Source: Rachycentron canadum
Lineage: Eukaryota; Chordata; Actinopteri; Carangiformes; Rachycentridae
DNA length: 64,000 nt
Reading direction: 5' to 3'
NCBI GenBank assembly: GCA_038496675.1
Contig: CM076667.1
Span: 16,203,469-16,267,468, forward strand
Each line of letters begins with the position of its first letter. Within the stretch, counting starts at the first letter, position 1. Under the pieces are notes generated by a model. The model was given only the letters and a program-made list of their open reading frames with translations, was not told the DNA's origin and searched no databases. Positions 50,201-61,699 of this stretch are shown one piece after another. The position numbers and the translations under genes were made by a program.

Positions 50201-51752
50201 ATTTGTCATCCTGCCTCCATTTGATGAATCCCTGATTGAGAAAATTTGCAATTTTCCAGGTGTCCAACATGTTGTTGCCGTCTGTGAATCTCAGACACAG
50301 GGCTTGCTTGCTCAGGATATACTCCACAGTGTAAAAGAAAGTGTTCACATGCAGACCATTCAGATGCCAGTCATTTTGCAGAGGGGATCCTTGAGTGCAC
50401 AAAGGTTATACATTCATCACTGGCTCAAATCCTTGAACTTGGGCAGCAAATTTGCTGTTAAAAGTTGTACCTTTCAGAGTGAGAAATCTAACATCAAGAA
50501 CCTTCATTTTGAGGAACCAGAATCTTATTTCAACTCAAAGAAACTGGCTGTAGTGGCTCTGGAAAAGGATCTCAGCAGTACAATGTCTGAGATTCCACTG
50601 CTGCCAACAAAAAAACAGCTTTTTCAAAAGACAGCAGTCTACATAGTGGCAGGTGGTCTTTCTGGTCTTGGCTTTGAAACCGTCAAGTTCATCTCACAAA
50701 GAGGGGGCGAGTATGTTGTTATACTTTCCAGGAGCAAGCCCACACCACATGTGCAGCAAGAGATACACAATATAGAGAAACAGTGTAGAAACAGCATCAT
50801 CAGCATGGAGTGTGACATATCTGTCTCTGAGCAGGTGCACAAGGTTATCAGTGTCATTGGGCAGAAGTTCCCCGGCTGTCCAGTGAAAGGAGTGTTTCAC
50901 AGTGCAGTTGTCCTGCATGACGGGCTGATTGAAACCCTTAACAGATCTCTTTATGAGAAAGTTCTCAAGCCAAAAGTAAATGGTGCAATAAACTTGCACA
51001 ATGCAACACAGCACTGTCAGTTAGACTATTTTGTGTGTTACTCCTCTATCTCAGCTTTTCTTGGAAATGCATCACAAACAAACTATGCAGCGGCCAACAC
51101 ATTCCTCGACATGTTCTGTCAGTACAGACGAACCCTTGGGCTGCCTGGACAGTCTATCAACTGGGGAGCTCTGAACCTCGGTCTTCTCTTAAATAAGGAG
51201 CATTTCCAGAGATTTCTGGAGGCAAAAGGGATGATGGTGTTAAATGTGGCTGAAATTCATAAAAGCTTGGAGCAATGCCTTGTGCTCAATAGACCCCAAC
51301 AGGCTGTTTGCAGGTTTCACTTCAGAAACATCAGGTACAACATCCTCTCTCAAAACGCAGCCTTGACGATGCGCCTGTCCACGTTAGTTGAGGAGGCTTT
51401 CCAAAAGTCCAAAGAGACAGAATCTGAAACTAAACAAGCTGAATCTGTCTCACCAAGAGAGTACGTCATCTCGCTCCTTAGTGAGACCATTGGCATGGAT
51501 CAAAGTGAGCTGAAAGATGAATCACCTCTCTCATCCTTAGGCATCGACTCCATGCAGGCCATGACTCTGCAGAATCTGATCTTTCAGGGGAGAGGTGTGA
51601 ATGTGCCTTTGGTGAAACTGCTGGATCCCAATGCCACGATATCAACAGTGGTAGATATACTGAGTGAAAGAAGTAAAGATGAAAATGTCAGTGTTAACCC
51701 CGTGGACAGTAACCACACTGAAGACACAGAGGATCTTTCAACGAGACTGTAA
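44235..51752 (+). CDS. Animal type I polyketide synthase, left copy, 6 coding exons
   Basis: A multidomain synthase predicted to build a polyketide from malonyl-type units in the cytosol. Exons are 44235-44292, 44397-44550, 45043-45203, 45314-45520, 45690-45871 and 46200-51752; GT-AG borders and phases agree, giving 2,104 residues. Domains: KS (about 10-430; Cys177 in DCACSSS, His311 in EAHGTGTP, His352 in NIGHTES), AT (Ser619 in GHSVGEV; AYHSHMMDP), DH (His918, Asp1084 in LDFLMQ), a structural pseudo-KR, an ER-like domain (about 1415-1640), KR (GGLSGLG near 1737; SSIS and NYAAAN near 1868-1886) and ACP (Ser2038 in GIDSM). There is no thioesterase. The ER-like domain keeps LDFSGIVTAVG but has no glycine-rich NADPH motif. 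The first DH motif reads HKHND where HxxxG is usual. Fatty-acid synthase is unlikely given length, missing TE and degenerate ER. Vertebrate relatives are known from fish (otolith formation) and parrots (yellow pigment); which fish paralog this is cannot be settled here. Confidence 0.93.
46224..46580 (+). other. Putative gene-conversion tract, left PKS
   Basis: About 357 bp of the last exon match the right PKS copy (minus strand, about 58434-58790) with roughly nine differences by my count, silent sites included. Sequence on both sides is clearly diverged. The tract encodes the part of KS with the two catalytic histidines. Confidence 0.75.
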
Positions 51753-52332
51753 AAATGATAAAGGTAGAAATGTAAATAGCATCTGAGCATTACAATATTA
51801 TTGTGTTGATGCTTTTGTTTTGTTTTTTGTTTTTTTGTTTTTTTTTTTGGGGGGGGGAGGGATGTAAATGCCCATTATTATGATTTTAGTTCATTTTAAC
51901 ATTATTGAAATTTTATTTCAATAATGTATTTTATTTTTTATTTAACTATACATGTTATTTTACATACTTGCTTGTTTTGTATCAGTTTTATTCATTCTGT
52001 TTATTGATATGTTCATGTTGAAGATATGAAACCAGTCAGCATTATGATAAATACAAAATGTATAAAATACAATGTATTCAATGTATAGCGAATAATTTAT
52101 ACAGAATATCTACATTCTTTTATCTTGTTTTATTAATATCCAATGCATTTTAATCTTTAAAGCACATCTGTAATTTTTCAACATGAACTTAGTTTTATCA
52201 GTCTGTTTTACATTCACTCATCTTTACAGGTCACAGTTAGTTCTTATCAGTGATCGCTCAAGCTTTGTGGCTGATTGTTAGGTTTATGACGTTGATGGAA
52301 AAAAGCATGTGATACAATATTCAGGCATCTCC

Positions 52333-52338
52333 AATAAA
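52333..52338 (+). terminator. Poly(A) signal, left PKS gene
   Basis: AATAAA lies 581 bp after the stop codon. Other AT-rich variants occur nearby, so the exact cleavage site is uncertain. Confidence 0.45.
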
Positions 52339-52734
52339 TGTTCAGTTGGCGGCACATATGATAACTGGGCCTTTGGTTGTCTGAACCAATAATTTATCAC
52401 ATGATGTGGTAAAAAAATATTGTTCCCCTGGAGGACAAGGAAAGACATGCAAAAATGAAAATAAAATGAGTACAGTAAAGTGTTTACACCAGTACTTTCC
52501 TACTAAAGAAAAATTACAATGAAATCACAATCATAGAAGCAATTCTTCCTCTCATTTAAGAAATACTTAGACTATTTTGAGTTTTTAAACTATTAGTTTT
52601 AACTTCACAGCTAAGTCTAATGCTCATCATTGTAATTTAAAAAAATATATATATATCACCATATAACACCAAATAATTCTTGGCAACATGTTGGCAACAG
52701 TTTTTTTTATTATTACTATTATTATTCTAAATTA

Positions 52735-52740
52735 TTTATT
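52735..52740 (-). terminator. Poly(A) signal, right PKS gene
   Basis: TTTATT on the plus strand is AATAAA on the minus strand, 579 bp after that gene's stop codon. If both signals are used, the two transcripts end about 400 bp apart without overlapping. Confidence 0.4.
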
Positions 52741-53318
52741 TGATAAGTTTGGTTTGGTAATAAAGATCAAATAATTTTCATCATTTAAAATTTTTAATCC
52801 TGTTGTATTAATATAGGCATTGACAGTGTAAGTGAAATGGGACTCTTAACTAACATGGGTGAACATTACGCTGCAGCCATGACAAAGTACACACCAAAAA
52901 CAATGACGTCTGATGGCAAAGAGACATATACACTCTATCAGTCTTCACAAATAATACTTGTTAGTAGGTAAACTCAGTTCTGTGGTTTCGTTTCTTCAGA
53001 CGATTCAGTAATAATAATAAAAGCATAAAACAGCTCATCTCATTCTATGTTTCAATGAGCTGCTCTGCAACAACATTTATGATCAGGCACATTTATCCAC
53101 GCTATCAGTACAGTACTCAAAAATCTGTACTTAGATGTATAGATATATGAGTATATAAACAAGCCTTCTGCAAAAAGAAAAAAAAACAATTCGACTATTA
53201 TGAAAATAATAACATACAAGTTAAACAGTGCAAAATGTAAAATTAAATCCAAGCATTTTCATGCATTCACAAAATGGATTACTCATCTATTAAAGTATTC
53301 TTTGATATTTGTATGAAA

Positions 53319-56300
53319 TCATCTATCATTTGTTACAATACTTGCTAAAGTGGTCACTGTACATTTAGGATCTAGTATTTTCACCAAAGGTACATTCACG
53401 CCTGTCTCCTGGAAAATCTTGTTCTGAACAGTCATGGCCATCATCGAGTCAATGCCCAGTGCACACAGAGCAGAGTCGTCATTCAGCTCATCTACACTAA
53501 CACTGCCTATGTCACTGACGATTATTTTCACGATTTCATGTGTGGAAGGCAAACCCTGAACTTTGGGTTCATTACTTATGTCACCTGTGAACTCCATTTC
53601 AATTAAAGATGACAATCGTTCTCTGAGAGATGCATTCTGTGAAAGAACGTGACTGCTGAGATTTCTGAAGTTGAACTTGCATATGACTTGTTGTGGCCTG
53701 TTATTCAAAAGACACTTTTCAAGTGCCTCATGAACCTCACAAACATCCATTATCATCATCCCCTTTGTCTCCAAGAACTTTTGGAAATGGTCTTTGTTCA
53801 ACAGCAGACCAAGGTTCAAAGGACCCCAGTTGATGGACTGTCCAGGAAGCCCGAGGTTTCTCCGATAATGACAGAATAAGTCAAGGAAAGAATTGGCTGC
53901 AGCGTAGTTGCACTGTGAAGCGTTGCCAATGAACGAAGAGATGGACGAGTAGCACACAAAGTAATCAAGTTTGTGGTGAAGTGTGGCAGAGTGAAGATTT
54001 AGGGCCCCGCTCACTTTGGGCTGCAGCACCTTTCGAAAGAGTGACTCATCAAGGGTTTCAATCAGTGCATCATGTAACACTGCAGCACTGTGAAACACTC
54101 CTTTGATTAGACAGGAGGAGAATCTTTGTTCAATCTTGGAGATTGAATCCACTACCTGCATCAACACAGAAACATCACATTGGACAGCTGTGATACCAAC
54201 CCCATATCTTTTCTGGAGGACTTCCATTTCAAACAGCATTTCATCTGTCGGGATTCTTCTGGACAGTGTTGCAATACAACCTCCACCATTTTGGGCGATA
54301 AACCTCACCGTCTCAAGTCCCAAACCAGAAAGGCCTCCAGTTACAATATAAACACAGTTTTGTTTAAAAAGTTGTCCAGGCCTGGTCAACAAGGGGATAT
54401 CAGAGGCAGGGCAATGAGATTCTCCTTGATCTAAAAGCACCTGCTGCACTGTTGTTCTAGTGAAATAGGACTCACAACCTTTATCAGCCTGAGGCTCTTT
54501 TTCACAGGATAATTGAAATAGCTTTTTTTTCAAAGGTAGAGATACTGACTCAAAGCCTAATGACTGTAACCAGCTAGAGATATTCCTGCTCTGTGCCTGC
54601 AGATTGGCTCTCTGGAGAACATAAGCCACATCAAGTTTATGTACATGCACGTGTTCACTTTTTGATGCAAACATGTTTACTGAGTATGAGGATGACATGT
54701 GGCTGCTATATACATAAATAATGTGTCTCTCAAGGCCACCACTGTCTTGTATCTCCTGCCAAGAGTGATCAAATGGGGGAAGAAAAACAAATGCATGACT
54801 CTGAGGTAAAGGTAAAGGTGCTTCTCTGAAATGTGGCCGAGAGGAAACATTCCAGCCTGACCTGTTAGCAGTCAGAGCTAAAACCTTATTCAGAGCCGAA
54901 GCTGAGTTAGTGGACACAATGGTCAGCTTCCTGTGCTTCTGTTTTACCATAGGCATCATTCTCTGGAGGATCTCCCATGCCAATATGAAGTAAGACACAC
55001 ATGGAGTCTCTTTCAGAAATGGGAGTTTCTTTGTACTGTAGCACGCAGCTTCGGGAATTCTAATCTTCGCTGTGGCAGCAGCTGGATAACATGAAGCGAT
55101 ATGATCTCCCACTCTTACACTATGAACCTCGTTCCCAACGGCTGTGACAATGCCACTAAAATCTAAAGCAAGAAGCTTATGATTGTGAGATGTGTGTTGG
55201 TTCCAATATATTGTCTCTCTGAAATCTAAATGTGAGATGGTGACAGGAAAGTAATCAGATGAGTGCATGCATACACTGGTTAGCTGAATCTCAACAGACT
55301 TTTCTTGGATAGAGTTTACATTTGCGTTGTATGGGATGGCGGACAGGTGAGCCATTCTGTATGGATCACTTGTCTGTAGAACAAAGTTGCTCACACACAT
55401 TGGCAGCATATCACCATTACATAAAGCCTTGTACTTCACTGCGGTCCGCACTATTCTTGTTGCTGACGCCTGACCTTTGCTGATCATGACCTCTTGTTGT
55501 TTGCAGGTGTTAATGACATGAACCAACATTTGGATGTCTTCACTGCTCACAGAAGCAAGATCAATCAGCTGAAAAGAGAGACCTGCCATCTCTGCTGCAC
55601 AAGCCCTTGTCATTCCAGATAATACAAAGCCTGGACTGACATGGTCCACAGTCATTTCTGACGATCTATAGGTTATGACATGGACAGTGCAAGATGGCCT
55701 TCTCTCTTTTAAAGCTAATAAAATCTGCCGATATAGGTCACAGCAAGTAACCAAGCTATCCAATGTCAGCTCAGGTGACAAGTGATTGAGATTCTCCACT
55801 CCCCAGATGAGGAGAACGTTTTCTAAATCCACATTAGTGGCAAGTGAGTGAAACACTAAATCTCTAAGTTGGTCGGACATCCAATAATCTCTGCTCTCCA
55901 CAATGACTGATTCTGGGTGTAAATGCGGCCTGAGTCTTTTAGTAATGCAGAGTTCGTCTTCAAAAACTATTGCATTTATTTTACAATTTTGCAAGTTTCT
56001 CTTCTCACAAATTGTGATTATTTCATTGTGAAAGAATAGTGATTGAAGAATGTTTGAGCAACTGCCCAAAAAAGAGATCCTCACCCTCTTGAGCTCCACT
56101 AGTACTTTCCCCTCTGTGGTAGAAAAGCAACCACACACTTCAAGGAAGTCAGGCGTCTCTTGAGTTGCCCGTAAATACATAACCATTTTCTCTTGTAATG
56201 GTCCTGAAATGGTGACACAACCTATAGCTGAGGGGAATCCCTGCCTGGTTGTTAACTGCGCACTAGCCACTACTGCAGTCATCTGCAGGAAATAGTCCAA

Positions 56301-59300
56301 TAACACTGGGTGAATGAAATAGTCATGAAGGTGTTTTAGAAGTTCTCCAGGGACTTGGATTTTTGTAACAGCTTCCTTGAATTCATACCCAAAATGCAGA
56401 TCATCAAGCTGTTTGAAGACAGAGCCATATTCAAATCCTGCTTTAGAGAGGATTGAATAAATCTCTTTTCTCTTCATAACCAAATTGCACCTTTGACAGA
56501 TCATGTTGAGAAAAATGGTTGGTTCCTCTAACAGTGGTTGACCATCTGTACTTCTGTATGTGCCAGAGGCATGTGTTGCAATAGTCGACTGTATTTTAAA
56601 AGAGGTCTCATTGTCAGCGTGCCCAAGTACTACTTTTAACTGATGACGGTTTGAGCTGAGTGCAAAGAGACTCTCGAATGCAATGCTGAGCTGGAGCAGA
56701 GAAACAGGTTTCTTTGGTTTTAAGCTCGCCATCACGGAAGCATAAGCCAATTGTACATAAAACGCACCTGGCACAATTGAAACACCATTGTTTTTATGCT
56801 CCCAAAGATATGATGCAGTCTCTAATGAGAGGTTGCACATGTACTCTTTGTTATCTGACTTTATTTGCGATATGAACACATGGGGCAAAAAAGCAGATAC
56901 TTCATTACCCTTTCTCACATCTTCAAAATTCAGTTCTTTCTTTGAGTGGTCAAAGTGATAGATTGGAAGAGCTGTGGGCAATGTTTCATAGCCCTTGTAG
57001 ACTTGATGCCAGTCCACATTTATGCCCAATTCAAATGCTTTTGCCAAGGTAGACAAGATTGTGTCATAATCCTTCTCTGGCTGGACAGAGGAGAGAACTA
57101 TGGTGTCATTTCCCAGAGTTTCATGTATGTTCCTTTGGAGAGCCTTACGAGGTGCAATCTCCACAAAGACGACATTCCTCCTTGACTGCTGGTCTTTAAT
57201 GGTGGCGCGTAGTGTTTGTTCAAATAAAACAGGCTCTCGCATGTTCTTTGCCCAGTACCTGCCAGTGCAGAAGTCCCCATTTTTATACTTGTCCGCAGTC
57301 ACTGTCGAAAAAAGTTTGCATTTCATGTCATTGGCATCTAAAAGATCTATGTTCCTCTCAATATTATCTAATATGGGATCCATCATATGACTGTGGTATG
57401 CTGCTGCAACATCCAAAATATGAAGGAAGAGGTTTTTATCGGTAAACAGAATCTTCAGCCTTTCATGAAGAGCGTCCATAGCATCTGAATCCCCTGACAA
57501 CGTACAAGACTGAGGGCTGTTAAAAGCTGCAACACAAATCTTGCCATTGAAGACTTGAAGGATTTCTAATACTTTTTCTACAGCCACATTACTGACCACG
57601 AGCATCTTCCCACCTATGACCAAGCTCTGAAGAGTACTGCGGTGGTACAACACTTTAACAGCATCTTCAAGAGAGAGGAGGCCAGAACAGTGAGCTGCTG
57701 CAACCTCACCTACAGAGTGTCCAAGCACAGCATCAGGTTTGACACCCCAGTGTTTTAGGAGAGTGGCAATGCCAACCTGAATCGCGAAAAGAAGAGGCTG
57801 GACAATATGTGGCTTGTTGAAATCATCATCATCATAGCCACCAGCAAGCCATTGACTGATGCTGGTGCTTTTATATCTCTGGAGGAGATTCTCAACCTGT
57901 CTGATTTTGTCTCTAAAAAGAGGAACCTCTTTCAGGAGCTGCTTGCACATACCCTTGTAGGCAACTCCATTCCCACAAAACACAAATACCACCTTTATAT
58001 CTGACCTTGCTGACTCAACCTTTGCTTTCAGGGCAGATGCCAGCTGGAGTTGTAAATCTGACAGAGAAGATGTGAGGAAGGCCTTCTTATATTTGTGTCT
58101 GTGGTGACTCCTTCCACATGCTGAGGTGTATGACAGTGCCTGTAAATCAACTGCTTGAGCGCTACAAAGCTTGTGATAGGTGTCAGTGGTGGATAGGAGC
58201 AATGATTTTTCAGAGGCTGCAGATACAACAAAGAGTTTTGGACAGCCTTTTGGGATTTGTCTGGGAATAGTGGTCTTTCTATACTCTCCTAAAATTACAT
58301 GTGCATTTGTGCCTCCAAAACCAAAGCTGTTAATCCCAGCGACCCTCTGATGTGACCTAGCTGTCTCCCATCTCTCAGCTTTAGATGGAATATTTAGATT
58401 AAGAGCTTTTATGTCTACACTTGCATTATCTTCAGAGTAGAAAAGAGAGGGAACAATGGTCTCATGCTTCATCATTAAAAGAACCTTAATGAGTCCAGCC
58501 ACTCCAGCTGCAGATTCTGTATGTCCAACGTTACCTTTCACAGAGCCAATCCACAGTGTCTCTGAACCACGAGGTCTGGCTTTAGCAATGACATTTGAGA
58601 TGCTTCCTGCTTCTGTTGGGTCTCCCACTGGGGTTCCAGTCCCATGTGCCTCTATGTACTGAACATTTGCAAGGTCAGACTCTGAGTAGATTCTTCGCAG
58701 CAGCTCCTCTTGTTGTGCCATCGAGGGTTTGGTGATTGGAGTGACTGAGCGTCCATCTTGGTTGACAGCTGTTTTGCTGATGACACCCCATATTTTGTTG
58801 CAGTCTTTTATAGCCTTTATATACAAAGACATACCATTAGCATGTTAGCTATTACCTCCTAATGACATAAAATGGCCATAAAAATAAAATAAACACAATA
58901 ATGTCCTTACATTTTTCAGAGTTTTCAGGAGAACAACCCCACAGCCCTCTCCTCTACCGTAGCCATCTGTTCTGCTGGAGAAAGGTTTGCTGGTCCCATT
59001 GGATGATATCATCTTGGCCTTGCTGAGAGCAACAAACACTCTAGGCTCTATGATGCAGTTGACACCACCACACAAAGCCATCTCACAGTCTCCTGGGTGA
59101 AAAAGGCAACAGAATGAAATCTGGAATATTTAAATACAACGCATTGATAATCTTGCTTTTAGGCGTTGCATTTGTAAAAAATAAAGGACCAAATACCTTG
59201 CTTTATGGCTTGGCAGGCTAAATGTAGAGCCACCAAAGATGAGGAACAGGCACTGTCTATGGCAAAAGAGGGGCCAGTGAGATTAAAAGCAAAGGAAATT

Positions 59301-60046
59301 CTATTGGCAGCCACACTCATTGCTGATCCAGTGCCGTTGTAGTGGGTTATTGTAGATGGACTGTTACTTTGGAGCATCTCATAGTCTCTGTTCATAAGAC
59401 CTGCAACGACACAATCAAAGTAGAATAGGTTATAATTTGTTTATTGGTAAATTGTGCAACAAATGTAAAATGTATCGTAGAACAATAGAGGTCACCTATG
59501 TAAACTCCTGTTCTACTTCCATTGATGCTTTCCATGGCCATTCCTGCATCTTCTAAGGCTCTGTATGCACACTGAAGGAGGAGTTTGTGCTGAGGGTCCA
59601 TGAAATCAGCCTCCGCTTCAGTGATGCCAAAGAACTTGTGATCAAACTCATTAAACCTAAAATTATATACAAATAGTATATCTATCAGAATCCAAACATC
59701 TCTCAAGAGAAGCATTAATGCTTTGGCTACACAAGTAGAGTACTTACCCTTCTATCAGAGCTGCTTTGGTTGTTTGTGTCTTTCCGGGTTTGCTTTCATC
59801 AGCATCATACCAATAGGTGGTGTCAAACCTTTCAGCAGGAATATCTACCACACAGTTCTTTCCTTCCAATAATACCCTCCAAAAATTGTCCAACCCTTCA
59901 CCTAAAAAATAGACCACAATAATTTACCTTGAATGAAGACAACCAGAAACATCTCAATCCTGGCAAGAGTGTCATTATTAAGTCATACCTCCAGGGAAAT
60001 TGCAACCAATCCCAATGACAGCTATGCCGTCCTCTGCGTCCTCCAT
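53319..60046 (-). CDS. Animal type I polyketide synthase, right copy, 6 coding exons
   Basis: Inverted paralog of the left PKS. Exons, in reading order: 60046-59989, 59901-59748, 59656-59496, 59400-59197, 59092-58911 and 58814-53319. Sizes are 58, 154, 161, 204, 182 and 5496, against 58, 154, 161, 207, 182 and 5553 in the left copy, with the same phases. The product is 2,084 residues. Domains: KS (Cys176 in DSACSSS; EAHGTGTP; NVGHTES), AT (Ser620 in GHSVGEV; AYHSHMMDP), DH with a canonical HxxxGxxxxP motif (His926 in EHKNNGVSIVPG) and Asp1093 in LDYFLQ, pseudo-KR, ER-like domain (LDFSGIVTAVG retained, no glycine-rich NADPH motif), KR (GGLSGLG near 1747; SSIS, NYAAAN) and ACP (Ser2043 in GIDSM). 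It ends without a thioesterase, so product release must rely on another protein or on spontaneous chemistry. All core catalytic residues are present, so it appears functional. Substrate and product are not readable from sequence. Confidence 0.93.
58434..58790 (-). other. Putative gene-conversion tract, right PKS
   Basis: Counterpart of 46224-46580, about 97% identical in nucleotides. The two differences around the second KS histidine give NVGH here against NIGH in the left copy. Confidence 0.75.
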
Positions 60047-60180
60047 TGTTGTCTTTTATAGTAGTGAGGATTTCCTTGCTTTATTCTAAAAGCCAAAGTA
60101 TCATTTCAAGCCTCTCCATAGTTAAGCTCAATCTTCAGTCCAGGTTGCTGTCTTTGGTCAGAACTAGTGCTGCTGTGCCC

Positions 60181-60188
60181 TTTATAAA
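60181..60188 (-). promoter_or_regulatory. TATA box of the right PKS gene
   Basis: TTTATAAA, read on the minus strand as TTTATAAAGGGC, lies 135 bp before the start codon. A transcription start near 60155 would give a 5' untranslated region of about 110 bases, with no need for an upstream exon. Confidence 0.6.
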
Positions 60189-61461
60189 CATGTGTCAATG
60201 AAAAGAGGCAAGAGGACACAACAATACCCTGGATTGTTGCATCTCAGCTGGCTTCATCTGGAAGTAAATACACTAATTGTAGGTTAGGATTCAAAGCCAG
60301 CAGTAAATACGCCTTTGTTCTTCCTAGCAGATTAACAAAAGAACATTGTGTACACTAAGATTTTTAAATCCTCTTTCTCGTCATTTTGATTGAAACCTAT
60401 GGCCATGTTGTTCCTCCAAGTTAATAGTAATTTACTTAGCTCTTCCTAAAAATACCATGATTTAGATCAATGTGACCACATTAACTCTAGTTTAAGACAA
60501 AAATGTGGCTGGGGAAAAAAAAGGACATATGATTTGGATTACCAAAGACCTGCTGTGCTTAAATTACTGCTAATGGCAATAGTAATGTTAAAGGTGGTCA
60601 ATTTATATTTTTATATAAACAAATTATTCGGCAGACGTATGTATATGCTTCACTCAGTTTGCTCTCATCAAGGCACCAGTTTCCAGAAAAAAAAGCTCTA
60701 CTGTAACCAGTGTGTTCACCAAGGACAAACTGTCAATGTCAGCAGTTTGCAGAAACAGTAATACAGCTAAAAATTAAGTGCATTTTGACCCTTAAAATTC
60801 ATCTTTTCATCTCTGCTCTGTACAAAAGATTGACTCAAGTTTGATTTAAGACAAGTATAGTACACATTTATGAGGAAGAGTAACCTTTATTTGAGCTTCA
60901 AGGCCTTTGTCTAAAGAAACAAACAGAAGCACAAAGCCAATCCTTTTACACTCTTACAGTATATACACATTTCCCCTCATTCACCAGTTACAGGTGATCT
61001 TTGAATAGGACATGAGGGCCTACCACTAATTTCAGAAAGAGGACACACCTTTGGGCACTTAAATAAATAAGAACATAGATAGCATAGGGTAAATGTAACT
61101 GAAATTCATCATTTAGAGAAAAAAAAACTCTAATATGAAGTGTTCAAAAATTAACAGCATTTTCACCTGCATATTGCTACATTCTAAATTGAGGTACTTT
61201 AAGGTCCTATGGTGTTCACCAGTCTATACAAATTTAAAATCAGACAGAGATATAAATTAAATTATCTTTGATCCTAATTAACAATAATCTGTGCCCAATT
61301 GATTTGTCTTTGAACCTGGCTTTGATCCCAAATATGACTCTGATGTATAAAACTACTTCAAAAGTCATTTGCCTTGAAAGTAAATGACAGCAAGTCCAAA
61401 CCTTAATGAAACCTCAAATATCTTTGTGAATTGTATCTGACAAACTTTTGGAGAGTATCTA
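60189..61461. other. Spacer and 3' flank between right PKS and yme1l1
   Basis: No coding exon is supported. The left part is upstream regulatory DNA of the PKS gene. The right part is probably 3' untranslated region of yme1l1, with minus-strand AATAAA signals at 61462-61467 and 60886-60891. Confidence 0.55.
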
Positions 61462-61467
61462 TTTATT
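61462..61467 (-). terminator. Poly(A) signal of yme1l1
   Basis: TTTATT on the plus strand is AATAAA on the minus strand, 233 bp after the stop codon. A second one at 60886-60891 would give a longer 3' end. Confidence 0.5.
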
Positions 61468-61699
61468 TTCAATGTAACAGTGAAGTGATTTAAAATTGAT
61501 GCTATACTGAAAGTCTCAAAGTTTCAAATGTAAAAAAAAAAGACAGTTAATGAGATAAAAATTAATATAAGGGGTGAAATAATTTCAGTGTCATCTTCAC
61601 ATTGATAATATGAGGGATACAGAACAAATGGAATACAAGGCCTCAAAAAGGCCTGTGCTTGACTGCACAGATTCATATATATACACTAGTCTAAAATGT

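Larger units (their letters stand above)
51753..53318. other. Shared 3' spacer between the convergent PKS genes
   Basis: The two stop codons face each other across 1.57 kb of AT-rich DNA without a coding exon. It holds the 3' untranslated regions of both genes, a short inverted repeat (ATTATTGAAAT and its complement, about 51901-51925) and poly(A) signals for each strand. Confidence 0.7.

Noticed and set aside
44235..60046. Fatty-acid synthase genes or bacterial contamination
   Set aside because: Fatty-acid synthase would be about 2,500 residues with a thioesterase and a working ER. Contamination is excluded by GT-AG introns in both copies and continuity with clear fish genes on both sides.
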